DNA of 64,000 nt, from assembly GCF_900129025.1 (NCBI RefSeq), contig NZ_FQUM01000010.1:1-64000 (forward strand), in the 5' to 3' direction. The notes beneath the pieces are model-generated. The model was not told the DNA's origin and made no database searches. It saw nothing but the letters and a program-made list of their open reading frames with translations. The position numbers were made by a program, and so were the translations under genes. Of this stretch, positions 8,969-17,568 are shown in pieces. Source of the stretch: Mariniphaga anaerophila. GTDB lineage: Bacteria > Bacteroidota > Bacteroidia > Bacteroidales > Prolixibacteraceae. Each line of letters starts with the position of its first letter. Within the stretch, counting starts at the first letter, position 1.

Positions 8969-10222
8969 ATGAATAGCAGAAGAAATTTTTTGAAGATTGC
9001 AGGAACAGGGCTGACCGCTTCTGTTTTGCAGCCATTCGTTTCGAGTGGAGCTAAACTAAATACCAAAGGGCAGAAAATCAGGGTTGGAGTGTTGTTGCCA
9101 CAGTCAGTTGAGCATCCCGGTCTTCCTGGTTCGTTTCTGAACGGACTAAGATTTGGTGTTGACCAGCGAAATGCCATAAAAAGAGGTAAAATAGAGTTGA
9201 TTACCGAGATGGTGAATTTCGGAACTCCGCAAATTGTAAAAGAAAAATCGCAAAAGTTAATTGCTGAGAATAATGTGGATTTTATGACCGGAGTTTTGAA
9301 TTCTGAAGTGGCATCTCATATCGGAAATATTTTTTCCAATGCGAAGTTGCCGTTTTTAGTTGCCAACGCCGGAGAAAGTTACCTGGTGAATGAGACAAAA
9401 AATAACCCGTATCTTTTTTTCAATAGTCTGAATTTGTTTCAGGCGGCTTATCATACCGGGAAATATGCAGTGGAACATTTCGGGAAAAACATTGCAATCG
9501 TGACGTCATTTTACGACAGTGGCTATGATTCTCTTTTTACGTTCAGGCAGGGAGTTGAAGCTGCCGGAGGAAATGCCTCAGCAACCTATTTGGCCGGGCA
9601 AAATGACAAAAACTTTGTTGGAGAAACCATTGAAAAGCTGAAACAATCGTCGCCCGATGCTGTGTATGTATTTTTGAACGGCAGTGCTTCTGACGACATG
9701 CTTCGAAGCATGTATTATGGCGGGTTAAAAATTCCGGTTTTGACAACGGCGTTCTCAACCGACCGGGAGCATTTGAATAATTTGGGAGAAGCGGCGCAAA
9801 ACGTAATATCTGTTGCCGGCTGGAATGACGATATTGATTCTAAAACAAACCGCGTATTTGTGGAGAATTATCAAAAAAAATGGAACCGGATGCCCGACAT
9901 GTTTGCTTTTTTGGGGTACGAAACCGGGCAGATAATTTACGATGTTTTGTCGAGATGCAAAAACGGTTTCGAAGGCCAGGAAATTGCCGACTCCGTAAAG
10001 CGCTGTTCATTGGAGTCACCCCGAGGGAAAATTTTCGTCAACCCGGAATCGGGCATGGTTAATAATAAGCTTTTTGTGAATAAGGTTGTTACAACATTAA
10101 GCGGCGTCGCCAAAAATGAAATTGTAGAAGTGCTTGATCCGGTAAATGAGTTTGATGAACAGTTTGCATCGCTCGATAACAACTACCGGACAGGATGGTT
10201 GAATCCGTATCTTTTTGTCTAA
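8969..10222 (+). CDS. Tat-exported periplasmic binding protein (Leu/Ile/Val-binding type)
   Basis: This 417-residue protein opens with a twin-arginine leader (NSRRNFLKIAGTGL) followed by a hydrophobic stretch ending SSGAK. The body resembles type I periplasmic binding proteins of the branched-chain amino-acid family: IRVGVLLPQSVEHPGL, a first lobe with NVDFMTGVLNS and PFLVANAGESYLVNE, a hinge at KNIAIVTSFYDSGYD, and a second lobe with PDAVYVFLNGSASDDM. Such proteins bind small ligands for ABC import or sensing. No permease or ATPase is encoded nearby, so it may act as a stand-alone sensor or surface ligand binder. It sits 6 nt after the third collar gene and 17 nt before the giant T9SS protein. 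Confidence 0.82.
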   Translation: MNSRRNFLKIAGTGLTASVLQPFVSSGAKLNTKGQKIRVGVLLPQSVEHPGLPGSFLNGLRFGVDQRNAIKRGKIELITEMVNFGTPQIVKEKSQKLIAENNVDFMTGVLNSEVASHIGNIFSNAKLPFLVANAGESYLVNETKNNPYLFFNSLNLFQAAYHTGKYAVEHFGKNIAIVTSFYDSGYDSLFTFRQGVEAAGGNASATYLAGQNDKNFVGETIEKLKQSSPDAVYVFLNGSASDDMLRSMYYGGLKIPVLTTAFSTDREHLNNLGEAAQNVISVAGWNDDIDSKTNRVFVENYQKKWNRMPDMFAFLGYETGQIIYDVLSRCKNGFEGQEIADSVKRCSLESPRGKIFVNPESGMVNNKLFVNKVVTTLSGVAKNEIVEVLDPVNEFDEQFASLDNNYRTGWLNPYLFV

Positions 10223-10239
10223 ATCTATATTCCTAATCA

Positions 10240-13200
10240 ATGAAGAAATTTTACTTTTTTTCTTTTTTTGCACTCCTGTTTTTTATCGGAAGCGGGCTGA
10301 CGTTTGCCGCAGAAATTGGGGATAATATAAAAATCGGGTCGAATCAGCAATCGGCCAAGTTTCCGCAGCTCACCTATTGCAGCGAACAAGATAAGATTTT
10401 GATGGTTTGGAATGGGAATGACAGTGGAACCGATCAGATTTTTTTCAAGTTTCTGACACATTCCGAAGTTTCTCAAAATCCTTCTGCGCCAGGAATGCAG
10501 CTATCGTCGGGCTCTTCACCGTGGAACAGGTATTCGGAAAGGCCACGGGCTGCATACGATGCGTTTTCGGCAACCGCTGCTGTGGTTTGGCAGGAAAGTA
10601 ATGCCGTTGGGAAAGATTCTGTTGTGATGGCAATTCTGGATGTGAATACAGAGAGCAAATTGACTGAAGTTGTGGTGGCTGCCAACAGCAGTTGGAATAT
10701 GACGGCAACGGTTGCATCCGATAATAACGGAAGTTTTTTAGTGGCATACTACGATTCTGCCAGCACTAATATTACAGCGAAATTGTTTGATGCAAACGGA
10801 GCTCAGAGTGGCAGTGATGTGATTTTGGGCACTGTTGCCGGCGGATATATGTTTCCTTATTCGATTGATATTGCTTACAATTCTGAAAATGAGATTTTTC
10901 TTGTTACCTGGGCTGACTACAATTCGAACCTGTTTTCCAGAACGTTGAATAGTGACGGAACTGCTGGAGAATTGAATGTGTATAATTCAATCCAGGGTGT
11001 AGCAAATCCCTCGGTTGCTTATAACGATTCCTTAAATATTTTTCTGATTGCTTATGACGATTTTGCAGGAAATGTAAGTGCACAACTTACAGATAGCCTC
11101 GGGATTTTGTCCGGTTCATTATTTACATTTGGTAGTTCTTCTGCTTTAGAGGCTGAGCCTGATGTTGCTTACAACGCAAAAAACAATGGTTTTGCAGTTA
11201 CCTGGAGCGACTATCTGGGCGGTTCCGGTGTTTGGGTGCAAGAGATTCTTGTATCGTCTTGCACGGTGTTAGTCGATTCGGTTAAAATGGATAAAATAAG
11301 CGCCACTACAAACTCGTCATCCGTTGCATACGATGCGGTAAATGATAGTTACTGGGTTGCATGGTATGGAGAATCGGGCGGGGCAAAAGACGAGTTATTT
11401 CTTCAAAGATATCGTTCGGAAAATATATCGATTAAAGCAAATTGCAAGGATATTACGGTTTATTTGGATGAAAATGGGGAGTACGTGTTATCTGCGGAAG
11501 ATGTGGATAACGGTTCTTTTTTATTGTGCGGACATGTGCAAATGGATATTGATGTGGACGAGGCTTTGACTTGTGCTGTCACTCAGCCAGTCGAAGTACG
11601 TTTAACCGCTTCTGATGGAGATGAACAAACCGACTATTGTGTCGCAACCGTAACGGTTTTGGACACGGTTCCCCCGGTTCCGGTTTGTGAAAACAAAACC
11701 ATTTTTCTGGATGCAAATGGAGAGGCTTATTTAACTCCGGAAGATATTGATGGAGGAAGTACTGATAATTGTGGTATTCAGGCAATTTGGCTCGATAAAA
11801 CTGATTTTTATACAGCAGATCTTGGAGAAAATACGGTGTTACTCACCGTGAAAGATAATGCCGGAATAGAACGCAGTTGTGAAGCAATTGTGACGGTGTC
11901 GGAGTTTATTGATGACACACCGCCATCGGTAAGAACTACTCCGCTTACGATTTATTTAGATGAAACCGGAACGGCAAGCATTGAGCCGTCAGATATTGAT
12001 AATGGTTCTTTTGATGATGGCGAAATTGAGAGCCTGAGTTTGGATAAGTCGGTATTTACCTGTGATGATGCCAACAGAACAGACACAATGTTTGCACTGG
12101 CGCCTGAAGCGTCAACGGGGAGTGTGGCGAGGTTTGTAGGTTCTCAGGGGAAAGACTGGAAGTACGATGGTGTTGCAGGCTCTACCGGACTTGGGTTTAA
12201 TTATGGTTTTGAGCGCAACTTATCTGATGGGCAGTATTATTTAATTGGCGGTGCCAGTGAAGACGAAAGGAATTTATATCGGTTGGATGCGGAAACATTC
12301 AGCGCGGAGTTTATTACTGAACTGATGTCTTCGGATGGGGACGAAGAGCCGCTGGATATAGCTATCGATAATAATGGTTACTTTTTTATCGTATATAAAA
12401 ATGGTACAATCGATAAACTTGATCCTGTAACATGGACTGCAGTTGAACATGCTAATATTGGTGCAGGCCTTGGGGAAGTTAGCTTAACTTACGATAATGA
12501 AAATGAACGGTTGTTGTTTGTGCATTTTCTTCAAAATGAAGCTGTAAACGCACCTAATGTGCTGTCAGAAATTAGCAGTAACGGCACAGTAACCGAGCTG
12601 TTTTCGTTTTTCACCCCGGGAAATGATTCGTCTTGTTGCGCGCTGGGAATTGAATATGCGGGTAACGGATTTTGTTTTGCATCTTCTGCTTTTAACTGCG
12701 ACGCATTGTTTGAGATTGATTTGAATAATGAATCAGTTAATTTGATTGCCCAGCCCAATGGTTCTTCTTTTTCAGGACTAAAAGACTTGATTTACATTCC
12801 GGCTAATATGGTAACACTTATTGTTACTGATATTTACGGAAATTCATCGGAGGGAAAAGTAAAAGTTGAGGTGGTGGATAATATTGAGCCTGCACTGGTT
12901 CTTAATCAGGTTCAAGTGTATTTGGGGCCTGACGGAACTTATAAAATAACCGAGCAGGACATTGAAGCAATGATTGCTGGTACAGATGACAATTGCTCTT
13001 CATCTGGCAACCTGGAATTCGAAGTATATCCGAAAATTTTTGACTGCACTATGGATGAAATTGTGCACGTGCGCGTTACTGCCGCCGATGCATCCGGAAA
13101 TTACACAAGAGCCTGGACTACGGTTTTAGTTTTCGATACTTTGTCGCCGGTGTTTGAACCAGTTGCCGATTTTGAAACGACGGTTTCTCCCGGAACAAGT

Positions 13201-14274
13201 GAAACACCAATAGAATATCCCGAGGTTTTGGCAACAGACAATTGTTCTGTTGAAGTTAACCTAATTGGTGGTTTGGGACCTAATGGACTCTTCCCGGTTG
13301 GCGTAACCACAGAAAAGTGGGTAGCTGTTGATGATCGTGGTAATTCTGATACATTAATGTTTAATGTTACCGTTGTTGCGCTAAATGCCAATCCAACAAT
13401 TAACCCGATTTCTGATGTTGAAGTGAGTGAAAGCACCTCGCCAATAACCGTGGAACTTGCTGGTATTTCATACGGAAACGACCTGGTTGAACAGACGGTG
13501 GCTGTTACCGCAAAAGCCGATAATGTAGATTTGGTTGAATCGATTTTTGTGAATTACGAATCGGGAAGCACCGGGTCGCTCGAAATTGAAATAGCTTCTG
13601 AAAGGAGTGGTGTCGCAATAATTACGGTAAATGTAATCGATAGCGAAGGGGGAGAGGTTTCCGAAACATTTCGTCTGACTGTAATTCCGGTGAATAAACC
13701 ACCTTTCCTTGTTTATCCGATTTCTGATCAGTGGGTGAATGCTTCGTATGTGCTAAAAGTCCCGGTTAGTCCGGTATTAGGCGAATTGTTTGACGATCCG
13801 GAAGGAGATGCTTTAACGATTAGTGCCATGCTTGCAGATGGTACAGTTTTGCCGGGTTGGGCCGAGCTTGTTAATGATTCGCTGGTTTTTAACCCGATGA
13901 TTGAAAATGTGGGTTGCATTGATGTTGTGGTAAAAGCGACCGATATCGAGGGTGGATCTGCAACGGATACGTTTGCGGTATGTGTTGAAGGATATCCGGT
14001 AAATGCAGATGCTATTTCGGCAGGCGGGTTAAGTGTGAATCTTTATCCGAATCCTGCAGTTGATAAAGTAAATATCAGTATAAAAAGCAGTTCTTTCGAA
14101 CCAACTGTGGTAACGGTATATACAATAACCGGAGAACTTGTGCTTCAGGGAAAATTTGATGCCGGTCAGCTTATTTCATTGGATATGGCAGAGCATGTAT
14201 CGGGCGTGTATTTTGTAAAAATTGATCAAAATAACCGTACGGTTGTTAAAAAACTTGTACTGAAAGGGAAGTAA
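10240..14274 (+). CDS. Large T9SS-secreted surface protein with propeller-like, HYR-like and cadherin-like regions
   Basis: This 1344-residue protein has a signal peptide (ending LTFAAE). Residues about 25-390 form propeller-like repeats with recurring DxAYNxxxxxFLVTWAD blocks. HYR-like beta domains follow (KDITVYLDENGEYVLSAEDV, then CENKTIFLDANGEAYLTPED), each closing with VTVLDTVPPV-type linkers. One HYR-like unit is interrupted by about 245 residues (about 612-856) that look like another propeller (FALAPEASTG, YFFIVYKNGTIDKLD). Cadherin/Ig-like units follow (about 1050-1260). The C-terminus is a type A T9SS sorting domain (VNLYPNPAVDKVNIS, VYFVKIDQNN, KKLVLKGK). It is therefore secreted by type IX secretion and probably surface-attached. 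It is the last gene of the collar cluster and is followed by a strong terminator. Confidence 0.88.
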   Translation: MKKFYFFSFFALLFFIGSGLTFAAEIGDNIKIGSNQQSAKFPQLTYCSEQDKILMVWNGNDSGTDQIFFKFLTHSEVSQNPSAPGMQLSSGSSPWNRYSERPRAAYDAFSATAAVVWQESNAVGKDSVVMAILDVNTESKLTEVVVAANSSWNMTATVASDNNGSFLVAYYDSASTNITAKLFDANGAQSGSDVILGTVAGGYMFPYSIDIAYNSENEIFLVTWADYNSNLFSRTLNSDGTAGELNVYNSIQGVANPSVAYNDSLNIFLIAYDDFAGNVSAQLTDSLGILSGSLFTFGSSSALEAEPDVAYNAKNNGFAVTWSDYLGGSGVWVQEILVSSCTVLVDSVKMDKISATTNSSSVAYDAVNDSYWVAWYGESGGAKDELFLQRYRSENISIKANCKDITVYLDENGEYVLSAEDVDNGSFLLCGHVQMDIDVDEALTCAVTQPVEVRLTASDGDEQTDYCVATVTVLDTVPPVPVCENKTIFLDANGEAYLTPEDIDGGSTDNCGIQAIWLDKTDFYTADLGENTVLLTVKDNAGIERSCEAIVTVSEFIDDTPPSVRTTPLTIYLDETGTASIEPSDIDNGSFDDGEIESLSLDKSVFTCDDANRTDTMFALAPEASTGSVARFVGSQGKDWKYDGVAGSTGLGFNYGFERNLSDGQYYLIGGASEDERNLYRLDAETFSAEFITELMSSDGDEEPLDIAIDNNGYFFIVYKNGTIDKLDPVTWTAVEHANIGAGLGEVSLTYDNENERLLFVHFLQNEAVNAPNVLSEISSNGTVTELFSFFTPGNDSSCCALGIEYAGNGFCFASSAFNCDALFEIDLNNESVNLIAQPNGSSFSGLKDLIYIPANMVTLIVTDIYGNSSEGKVKVEVVDNIEPALVLNQVQVYLGPDGTYKITEQDIEAMIAGTDDNCSSSGNLEFEVYPKIFDCTMDEIVHVRVTAADASGNYTRAWTTVLVFDTLSPVFEPVADFETTVSPGTSETPIEYPEVLATDNCSVEVNLIGGLGPNGLFPVGVTTEKWVAVDDRGNSDTLMFNVTVVALNANPTINPISDVEVSESTSPITVELAGISYGNDLVEQTVAVTAKADNVDLVESIFVNYESGSTGSLEIEIASERSGVAIITVNVIDSEGGEVSETFRLTVIPVNKPPFLVYPISDQWVNASYVLKVPVSPVLGELFDDPEGDALTISAMLADGTVLPGWAELVNDSLVFNPMIENVGCIDVVVKATDIEGGSATDTFAVCVEGYPVNADAISAGGLSVNLYPNPAVDKVNISIKSSSFEPTVVTVYTITGELVLQGKFDAGQLISLDMAEHVSGVYFVKIDQNNRTVVKKLVLKGK

Positions 14275-14340
14275 ATGTTTTGGAATTCGTTAGTGGAATT
14301 AGAAGGAGTAACTTTCACAACGGAAATGCAAAGTTAACCG

Positions 14341-14376
14341 CACAAAAAAAGCCGCTGAAAAGCGGCTTTTTTTGTG
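14341..14376. terminator. Bidirectional rho-independent terminator; formerly the terminator of the tRNA-Leu gene
   Basis: A perfect inverted repeat has 16-nt arms (14341-14356 and 14361-14376), a GAAA loop, a GCCGCT/AGCGGC core, and A7/T7 tracts on both sides. On the plus strand it terminates the T9SS-protein operon. Its right arm runs into the island's left direct repeat. If the island is removed in silence by joining the two repeat copies, this hairpin lies directly after the 3' end of the tRNA-Leu on the minus strand, so it was probably the native tRNA terminator. Confidence 0.9.
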
Positions 14377-14388
14377 CCCAGAACAAGA
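14371..14388 (+). repeat. Left attachment-site repeat of the genomic island (attL)
   Basis: The 18-nt sequence TTTGTGCCCAGAACAAGA is identical to 22441-22458, and the flanking bases differ on both sides. The right-hand copy contains the last 14 nt of the intact tRNA-Leu. This copy is therefore the displaced tRNA 3' end left by site-specific integration. The integrase gene starts 189 nt to its right. Confidence 0.9.
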
Positions 14389-14577
14389 GCAACACCATAC
14401 AATTTTATCACTTCCCGAACATCCCTAAAAACGTTGATACGTCTAATGTTTTAATCCCTTTGCATTAATAACTTATAAGATTGTATGTTGTATAATATTG
14501 AAATAAATTGCATGAAGTTGATATAATATTGAGATTATATTTATATTTTTAGGCTATAATTTTAAAGTTAGAACATT

Positions 14578-15888
14578 ATGCCAACAATTAGTTATGAGAT
14601 CAACAAGCTCAAAAATGACAGGTATGCTATTCATGTTAGACTGTCTGATGGATTAAAAAGGGTATTCAGGAGAAAGACAGGGCTAACAATTAATATTAGG
14701 AATTGGGATACCAAATCAAATTTGCCAAAACAGATTGACGAAATTGAAAAATTAAAACGTAAAAAACTCATTGACTTACGTGAAGAAATTTATAACCGTT
14801 ATGATACCGCAATATTGGAAGAACAGGAAATTAATAAGACCTGGTTAGACGATTGTGTTGAGTCCTTTATGGGAATACGAAAGACAACAGATAAAGACCG
14901 TTTAACAAAGTATTTCGACTACTATATCAAATCAGTTCTTCCCTATAAATCACAGAAGGGTAAAACTAAAGGTGTAAGCAATAGAACCATTCAGAAATAC
15001 AATACACTAAAAGATAAAATTATTTCATTTGAAAAGCATACCAATAAAGAATACTATATCAAAGATGTTTCACCAAAATTTGGAATGGAATTCGATAAAT
15101 ACCTGTCAGAGGTTGAAAAACTGGGAGAATCAACAACTGGAGGTTATATAGCAGCATTAAAAACAATGTGCATGTATGCAGGGGATAAGGACGAAATGAA
15201 AAACCATCCGAAAGTTAAAAGTATTGGGGTTTATACAGGTGAAAGAAAAATAAAAACAATCCTGTCAATAAAAGAATTGGAAGCAATTAAAGATGCAAAT
15301 ATTTTAGATGAATCATTGCAGATTGCAAGGGATTGGTTAATTATTGGGTGCAACACGGCACAACGTGTTTCCGACTTACTGCCATTAACAAAAGAAAACA
15401 TAGTTACTATTGACGGAAGCGAAGTAATTGAATTAACCAATAGAAAGACAGGTAAGGAATTGTATATTCCTTTATTTGATGAGGTGAAAGAAGTTTTAAA
15501 TAAATATGACGGAGGTTTTCCTCCAAATATGTCGGACCAACATTTTAACAGGCAGATTAAAAAGGTTGCTAAGATCGCCAAACTAACTTATTTGGAATAC
15601 GGAGAATTAAACAATCCTGAGACTAAACGAAAAGAAAAAGGTGAGTTCCCTAAATGGAAGTTAGTATCGTCACACATTATGCGGAGGAGCTTTGCAACAA
15701 ATTACTATGGTAAATACCCTACACCGTTGTTAATGCAGATAACTAAACACGCCACAGAGAAACAATTTAGAGAATATATTCATAAAGACGCTATGGATCA
15801 TGTTAAACAGTTTGAATATGAGATTGAAAAGAAGAAAAAAGAGGCTAATGAAAAATCAAAAATTGTCAAATTAAACAATGTTGGATAA
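14578..15888 (+). CDS. Tyrosine-family site-specific integrase of the island
   Basis: This 436-residue protein has the layout of Bacteroidetes integrases: an N-terminal arm-binding domain (KRVFRRKTGLTINIRNWD), a SAM-like core-binding domain (about residues 105-215) and the C-terminal catalytic domain. Catalytic residues are Arg263 (NTAQRVSDLL), His366 and Arg369 (HIMRR), His391 (ITKHATE) and the nucleophile Tyr400 (REYIH), so it looks active. It sits just inside attL and reads into the element. It would cut and rejoin the 18-bp core shared with tRNA-Leu. The lysine-rich tail is ordinary for the family. Confidence 0.95.
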   Translation: MPTISYEINKLKNDRYAIHVRLSDGLKRVFRRKTGLTINIRNWDTKSNLPKQIDEIEKLKRKKLIDLREEIYNRYDTAILEEQEINKTWLDDCVESFMGIRKTTDKDRLTKYFDYYIKSVLPYKSQKGKTKGVSNRTIQKYNTLKDKIISFEKHTNKEYYIKDVSPKFGMEFDKYLSEVEKLGESTTGGYIAALKTMCMYAGDKDEMKNHPKVKSIGVYTGERKIKTILSIKELEAIKDANILDESLQIARDWLIIGCNTAQRVSDLLPLTKENIVTIDGSEVIELTNRKTGKELYIPLFDEVKEVLNKYDGGFPPNMSDQHFNRQIKKVAKIAKLTYLEYGELNNPETKRKEKGEFPKWKLVSSHIMRRSFATNYYGKYPTPLLMQITKHATEKQFREYIHKDAMDHVKQFEYEIEKKKKEANEKSKIVKLNNVG

Positions 15889-15913
15889 TTGTTTCGTTTA
15901 AAAAAATGACACC

Positions 15914-16056
15914 ATGCAGCACCCCAAAAACAATTTTTAAAGTATATTGGTAAGCCAGTAAAGGTTTTTTCTGTTCAGTTAGCTGAGTACTGGCAGGAAG
16001 AAACATTAAAGAATAAGAAAGAAACTGTATTGATTTTTGAAAAACGTGTTAATTAA
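15914..16056 (+). pseudogene. Possible frameshifted small ORF (about 46 residues) between integrase and next gene
   Basis: An ATG at 15914 starts MQHPKNNF and then meets a stop. From 15931, in another frame, a clean 41-codon reading runs to TAA at 16054 (QFLKYIGKPVKVFSVQLAEY, then WQEETLKNKKETVLIFEKRV). A one-base length change in the CCCCAAAAAC run (about 15921-15931) would fuse the two. The second part has protein-like composition but no ATG of its own. It could be a broken gene, a sequencing indel in a homopolymer, or chance. No family is recognised. Confidence 0.3.
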
Positions 16057-16062
16057 ATATAG

Positions 16063-16929
16063 ATGAAAGAATTTGATTATGATGATTTTAAAAACAGTTC
16101 CTCTATATGTGGCAAATACTATACTGGTCTTCTCAAAATTCATGGGGAAATAATATTCTTACATAAGGATCAAAGTCAAAAAGATGAAAAACAATTAAAA
16201 TCAAAGATTAGATACTTTGAAGAAAAATTCAATGAGCTGTTAATCCAAAGTGAAAAAGATAACTTTTTTTGGGAATTTTGCCCTATTACTGTCTATGAAA
16301 AAACCTATCAATTAAGAAAGAAAAAATATTTATCTATTTTCCCCCAAGCGGAAGATATTGATTTTATTATAGAAGAAGAAAGGATTATAGGAGATCGATA
16401 TACCCAGCAATTAGTTGATGATACAGAATCTTATGACCTTTCATTGCCTAAAATAAAACCGATTTACTTAATTGGAAGTAAAAGGCATCCAGATAATGAA
16501 ATGTTTTATCTTAATGATTATTTATTAAAGTCAATTGGTTATAATAGAAACAAAAAAATCAATTATTTAAATGAAAGAAAAAATCAGTTAATTAATTCAA
16601 AACAAGAATCACGGAATAACGTAAATGAAATTCATTTAGACCTATCAAATAATTTTAAGTCCGAGAGAATCGTATTCATGCACGAATTAGGTATCTTAGA
16701 TTATTTAGAAAAAAGGATGAAAACGGATCTCGGTTATTTTAATGCCAATAAATTAGCAGAAATTATTAGTACTTTTTCAGGTATTCCATATACTACTGCA
16801 CAATCCGCGTTAAATCCCATTTATTCAGATGCAAACCCAAAAAATAATCCGATTACTAAAAATAATTTGGAGAAGGTTATTAATAAACTTAATAAAATAG
16901 GCTTTATCAAAACCAAATCCAACCAATAA
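16063..16929 (+). CDS. Hypothetical protein of the island (288 residues)
   Basis: I do not recognise a named family with certainty. The protein is soluble, Lys/Glu/Asn-rich and helical, with no signal peptide or membrane segment. The C-terminal third (DYLEKRMKTDLGYFNANKLA, then EIISTFSGIPYTTAQSALNP) reads like a helical DNA- or protein-interaction domain. This is the kind of element-borne regulatory protein that often sits beside helix-turn-helix genes in Bacteroidetes integrative elements (RteC-like position, but no clear RteC motif). It precedes the excisionase-like gene by 78 nt, across a 19-bp palindrome. The assignment to a regulatory role is inference from position. Confidence 0.7.
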   Translation: MKEFDYDDFKNSSSICGKYYTGLLKIHGEIIFLHKDQSQKDEKQLKSKIRYFEEKFNELLIQSEKDNFFWEFCPITVYEKTYQLRKKKYLSIFPQAEDIDFIIEEERIIGDRYTQQLVDDTESYDLSLPKIKPIYLIGSKRHPDNEMFYLNDYLLKSIGYNRNKKINYLNERKNQLINSKQESRNNVNEIHLDLSNNFKSERIVFMHELGILDYLEKRMKTDLGYFNANKLAEIISTFSGIPYTTAQSALNPIYSDANPKNNPITKNNLEKVINKLNKIGFIKTKSNQ

Positions 16930-16945
16930 AAGCTTATTAAATAAC

Positions 16946-16964
16946 TTTCAGGGAATCCCTGAAA
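16946..16964. promoter_or_regulatory. 19-bp palindrome, probable operator upstream of the HTH gene
   Basis: TTTCAGGG-AAT-CCCTGAAA has perfect 8-nt arms around a 3-nt centre. It is followed at 16965-16972 by a further TATCCCTA half-site-like stretch. It lies 43 nt before the ATG of the helix-turn-helix protein, the usual place for an autoregulatory operator. It lacks a U-tract, so it is not a typical terminator for the upstream gene. Confidence 0.5.
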
Positions 16965-17007
16965 TATCCCTAATTTTTATTTGCACCATAACAATAAAAT
17001 AAAAGTT

Positions 17008-17292
17008 ATGAGTGACAAAATTATTCAATTAATCGAGATTACACCGGAACAGCTTCAAGAAGCAATTCTTAACGGTGTAAAAGTTCAAATCGAAGAACTT
17101 AAAAAGAGTTTCCAACCTGTTCAGCCAACAGAGTATTTGACCCGTGAAGAAGTATCTAAACTTCTTAAAATCAACTTAAGCACAGTTCATGGTTGGACAA
17201 AGAAAGGAAAGTTGAATGCGTTTTACTGCGGAAACCGCGTGTATTATAAAAGAAGCGAAGTTGAGGCAGCCATTAAACCACTAAACCAATAA
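17008..17292 (+). CDS. Helix-turn-helix DNA-binding protein (excisionase/MerR-like, HTH_17 type)
   Basis: I choose the ATG at 17008 (MSDKIIQLIEITPEQL); an upstream TTG-initiated reading would add nine unlikely residues. The 94-residue protein has an N-terminal helix and a C-terminal HTH_17 domain (YLTREEVSKLLKINLSTVHG, then WTKKGKLNAFYCGNRVYYKR). This domain is shared by phage excisionases and small element-borne activators. On Bacteroidetes integrative elements such a gene commonly governs excision or replication genes, and here it heads a tight run of three genes (gaps of 3 nt and -8 nt). A palindrome just upstream may be its binding site. Confidence 0.85.
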   Translation: MSDKIIQLIEITPEQLQEAILNGVKVQIEELKKSFQPVQPTEYLTREEVSKLLKINLSTVHGWTKKGKLNAFYCGNRVYYKRSEVEAAIKPLNQ

Positions 17293-17295
17293 GCC

Positions 17296-17568
17296 ATGAA
17301 AGAATTAAAATTAGAATTCATGGGAGAAGGTGAAGTAAAAGGATTTAAATTCAATCAATTACTTCGTTCTGGTAGGGCTTATATGTATCAAGTAAATGAT
17401 GAGGGTAAAATTCATTATGAAGTTTTTAAAAAGCGGATAAACACACGACATAGAGAGCCCAACGTGTCATATCCAACAAGTAAAGGTTTTGGAATCTGGG
17501 CAAAAACAACAAGAGATTTTAACACTGCATTAGATTATTTAATTCAATACAGTAAGAAAAATGGATAA
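17296..17568 (+). CDS. Small hypothetical island protein (90 residues)
   Basis: The ATG lies 3 nt after the HTH gene, and the stop overlaps the next gene's start by 8 nt, so it is translationally linked to both. The sequence is basic with short beta-strand-like stretches (AYMYQVNDEGKIHYEVFKKR) and a C-terminal helix (FNTALDYLIQYSKKNG). No family is recognised. Its position between an excisionase-like protein and a RepA-like ATPase suggests a helper in element replication or excision. Confidence 0.7.
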   Translation: MKELKLEFMGEGEVKGFKFNQLLRSGRAYMYQVNDEGKIHYEVFKKRINTRHREPNVSYPTSKGFGIWAKTTRDFNTALDYLIQYSKKNG

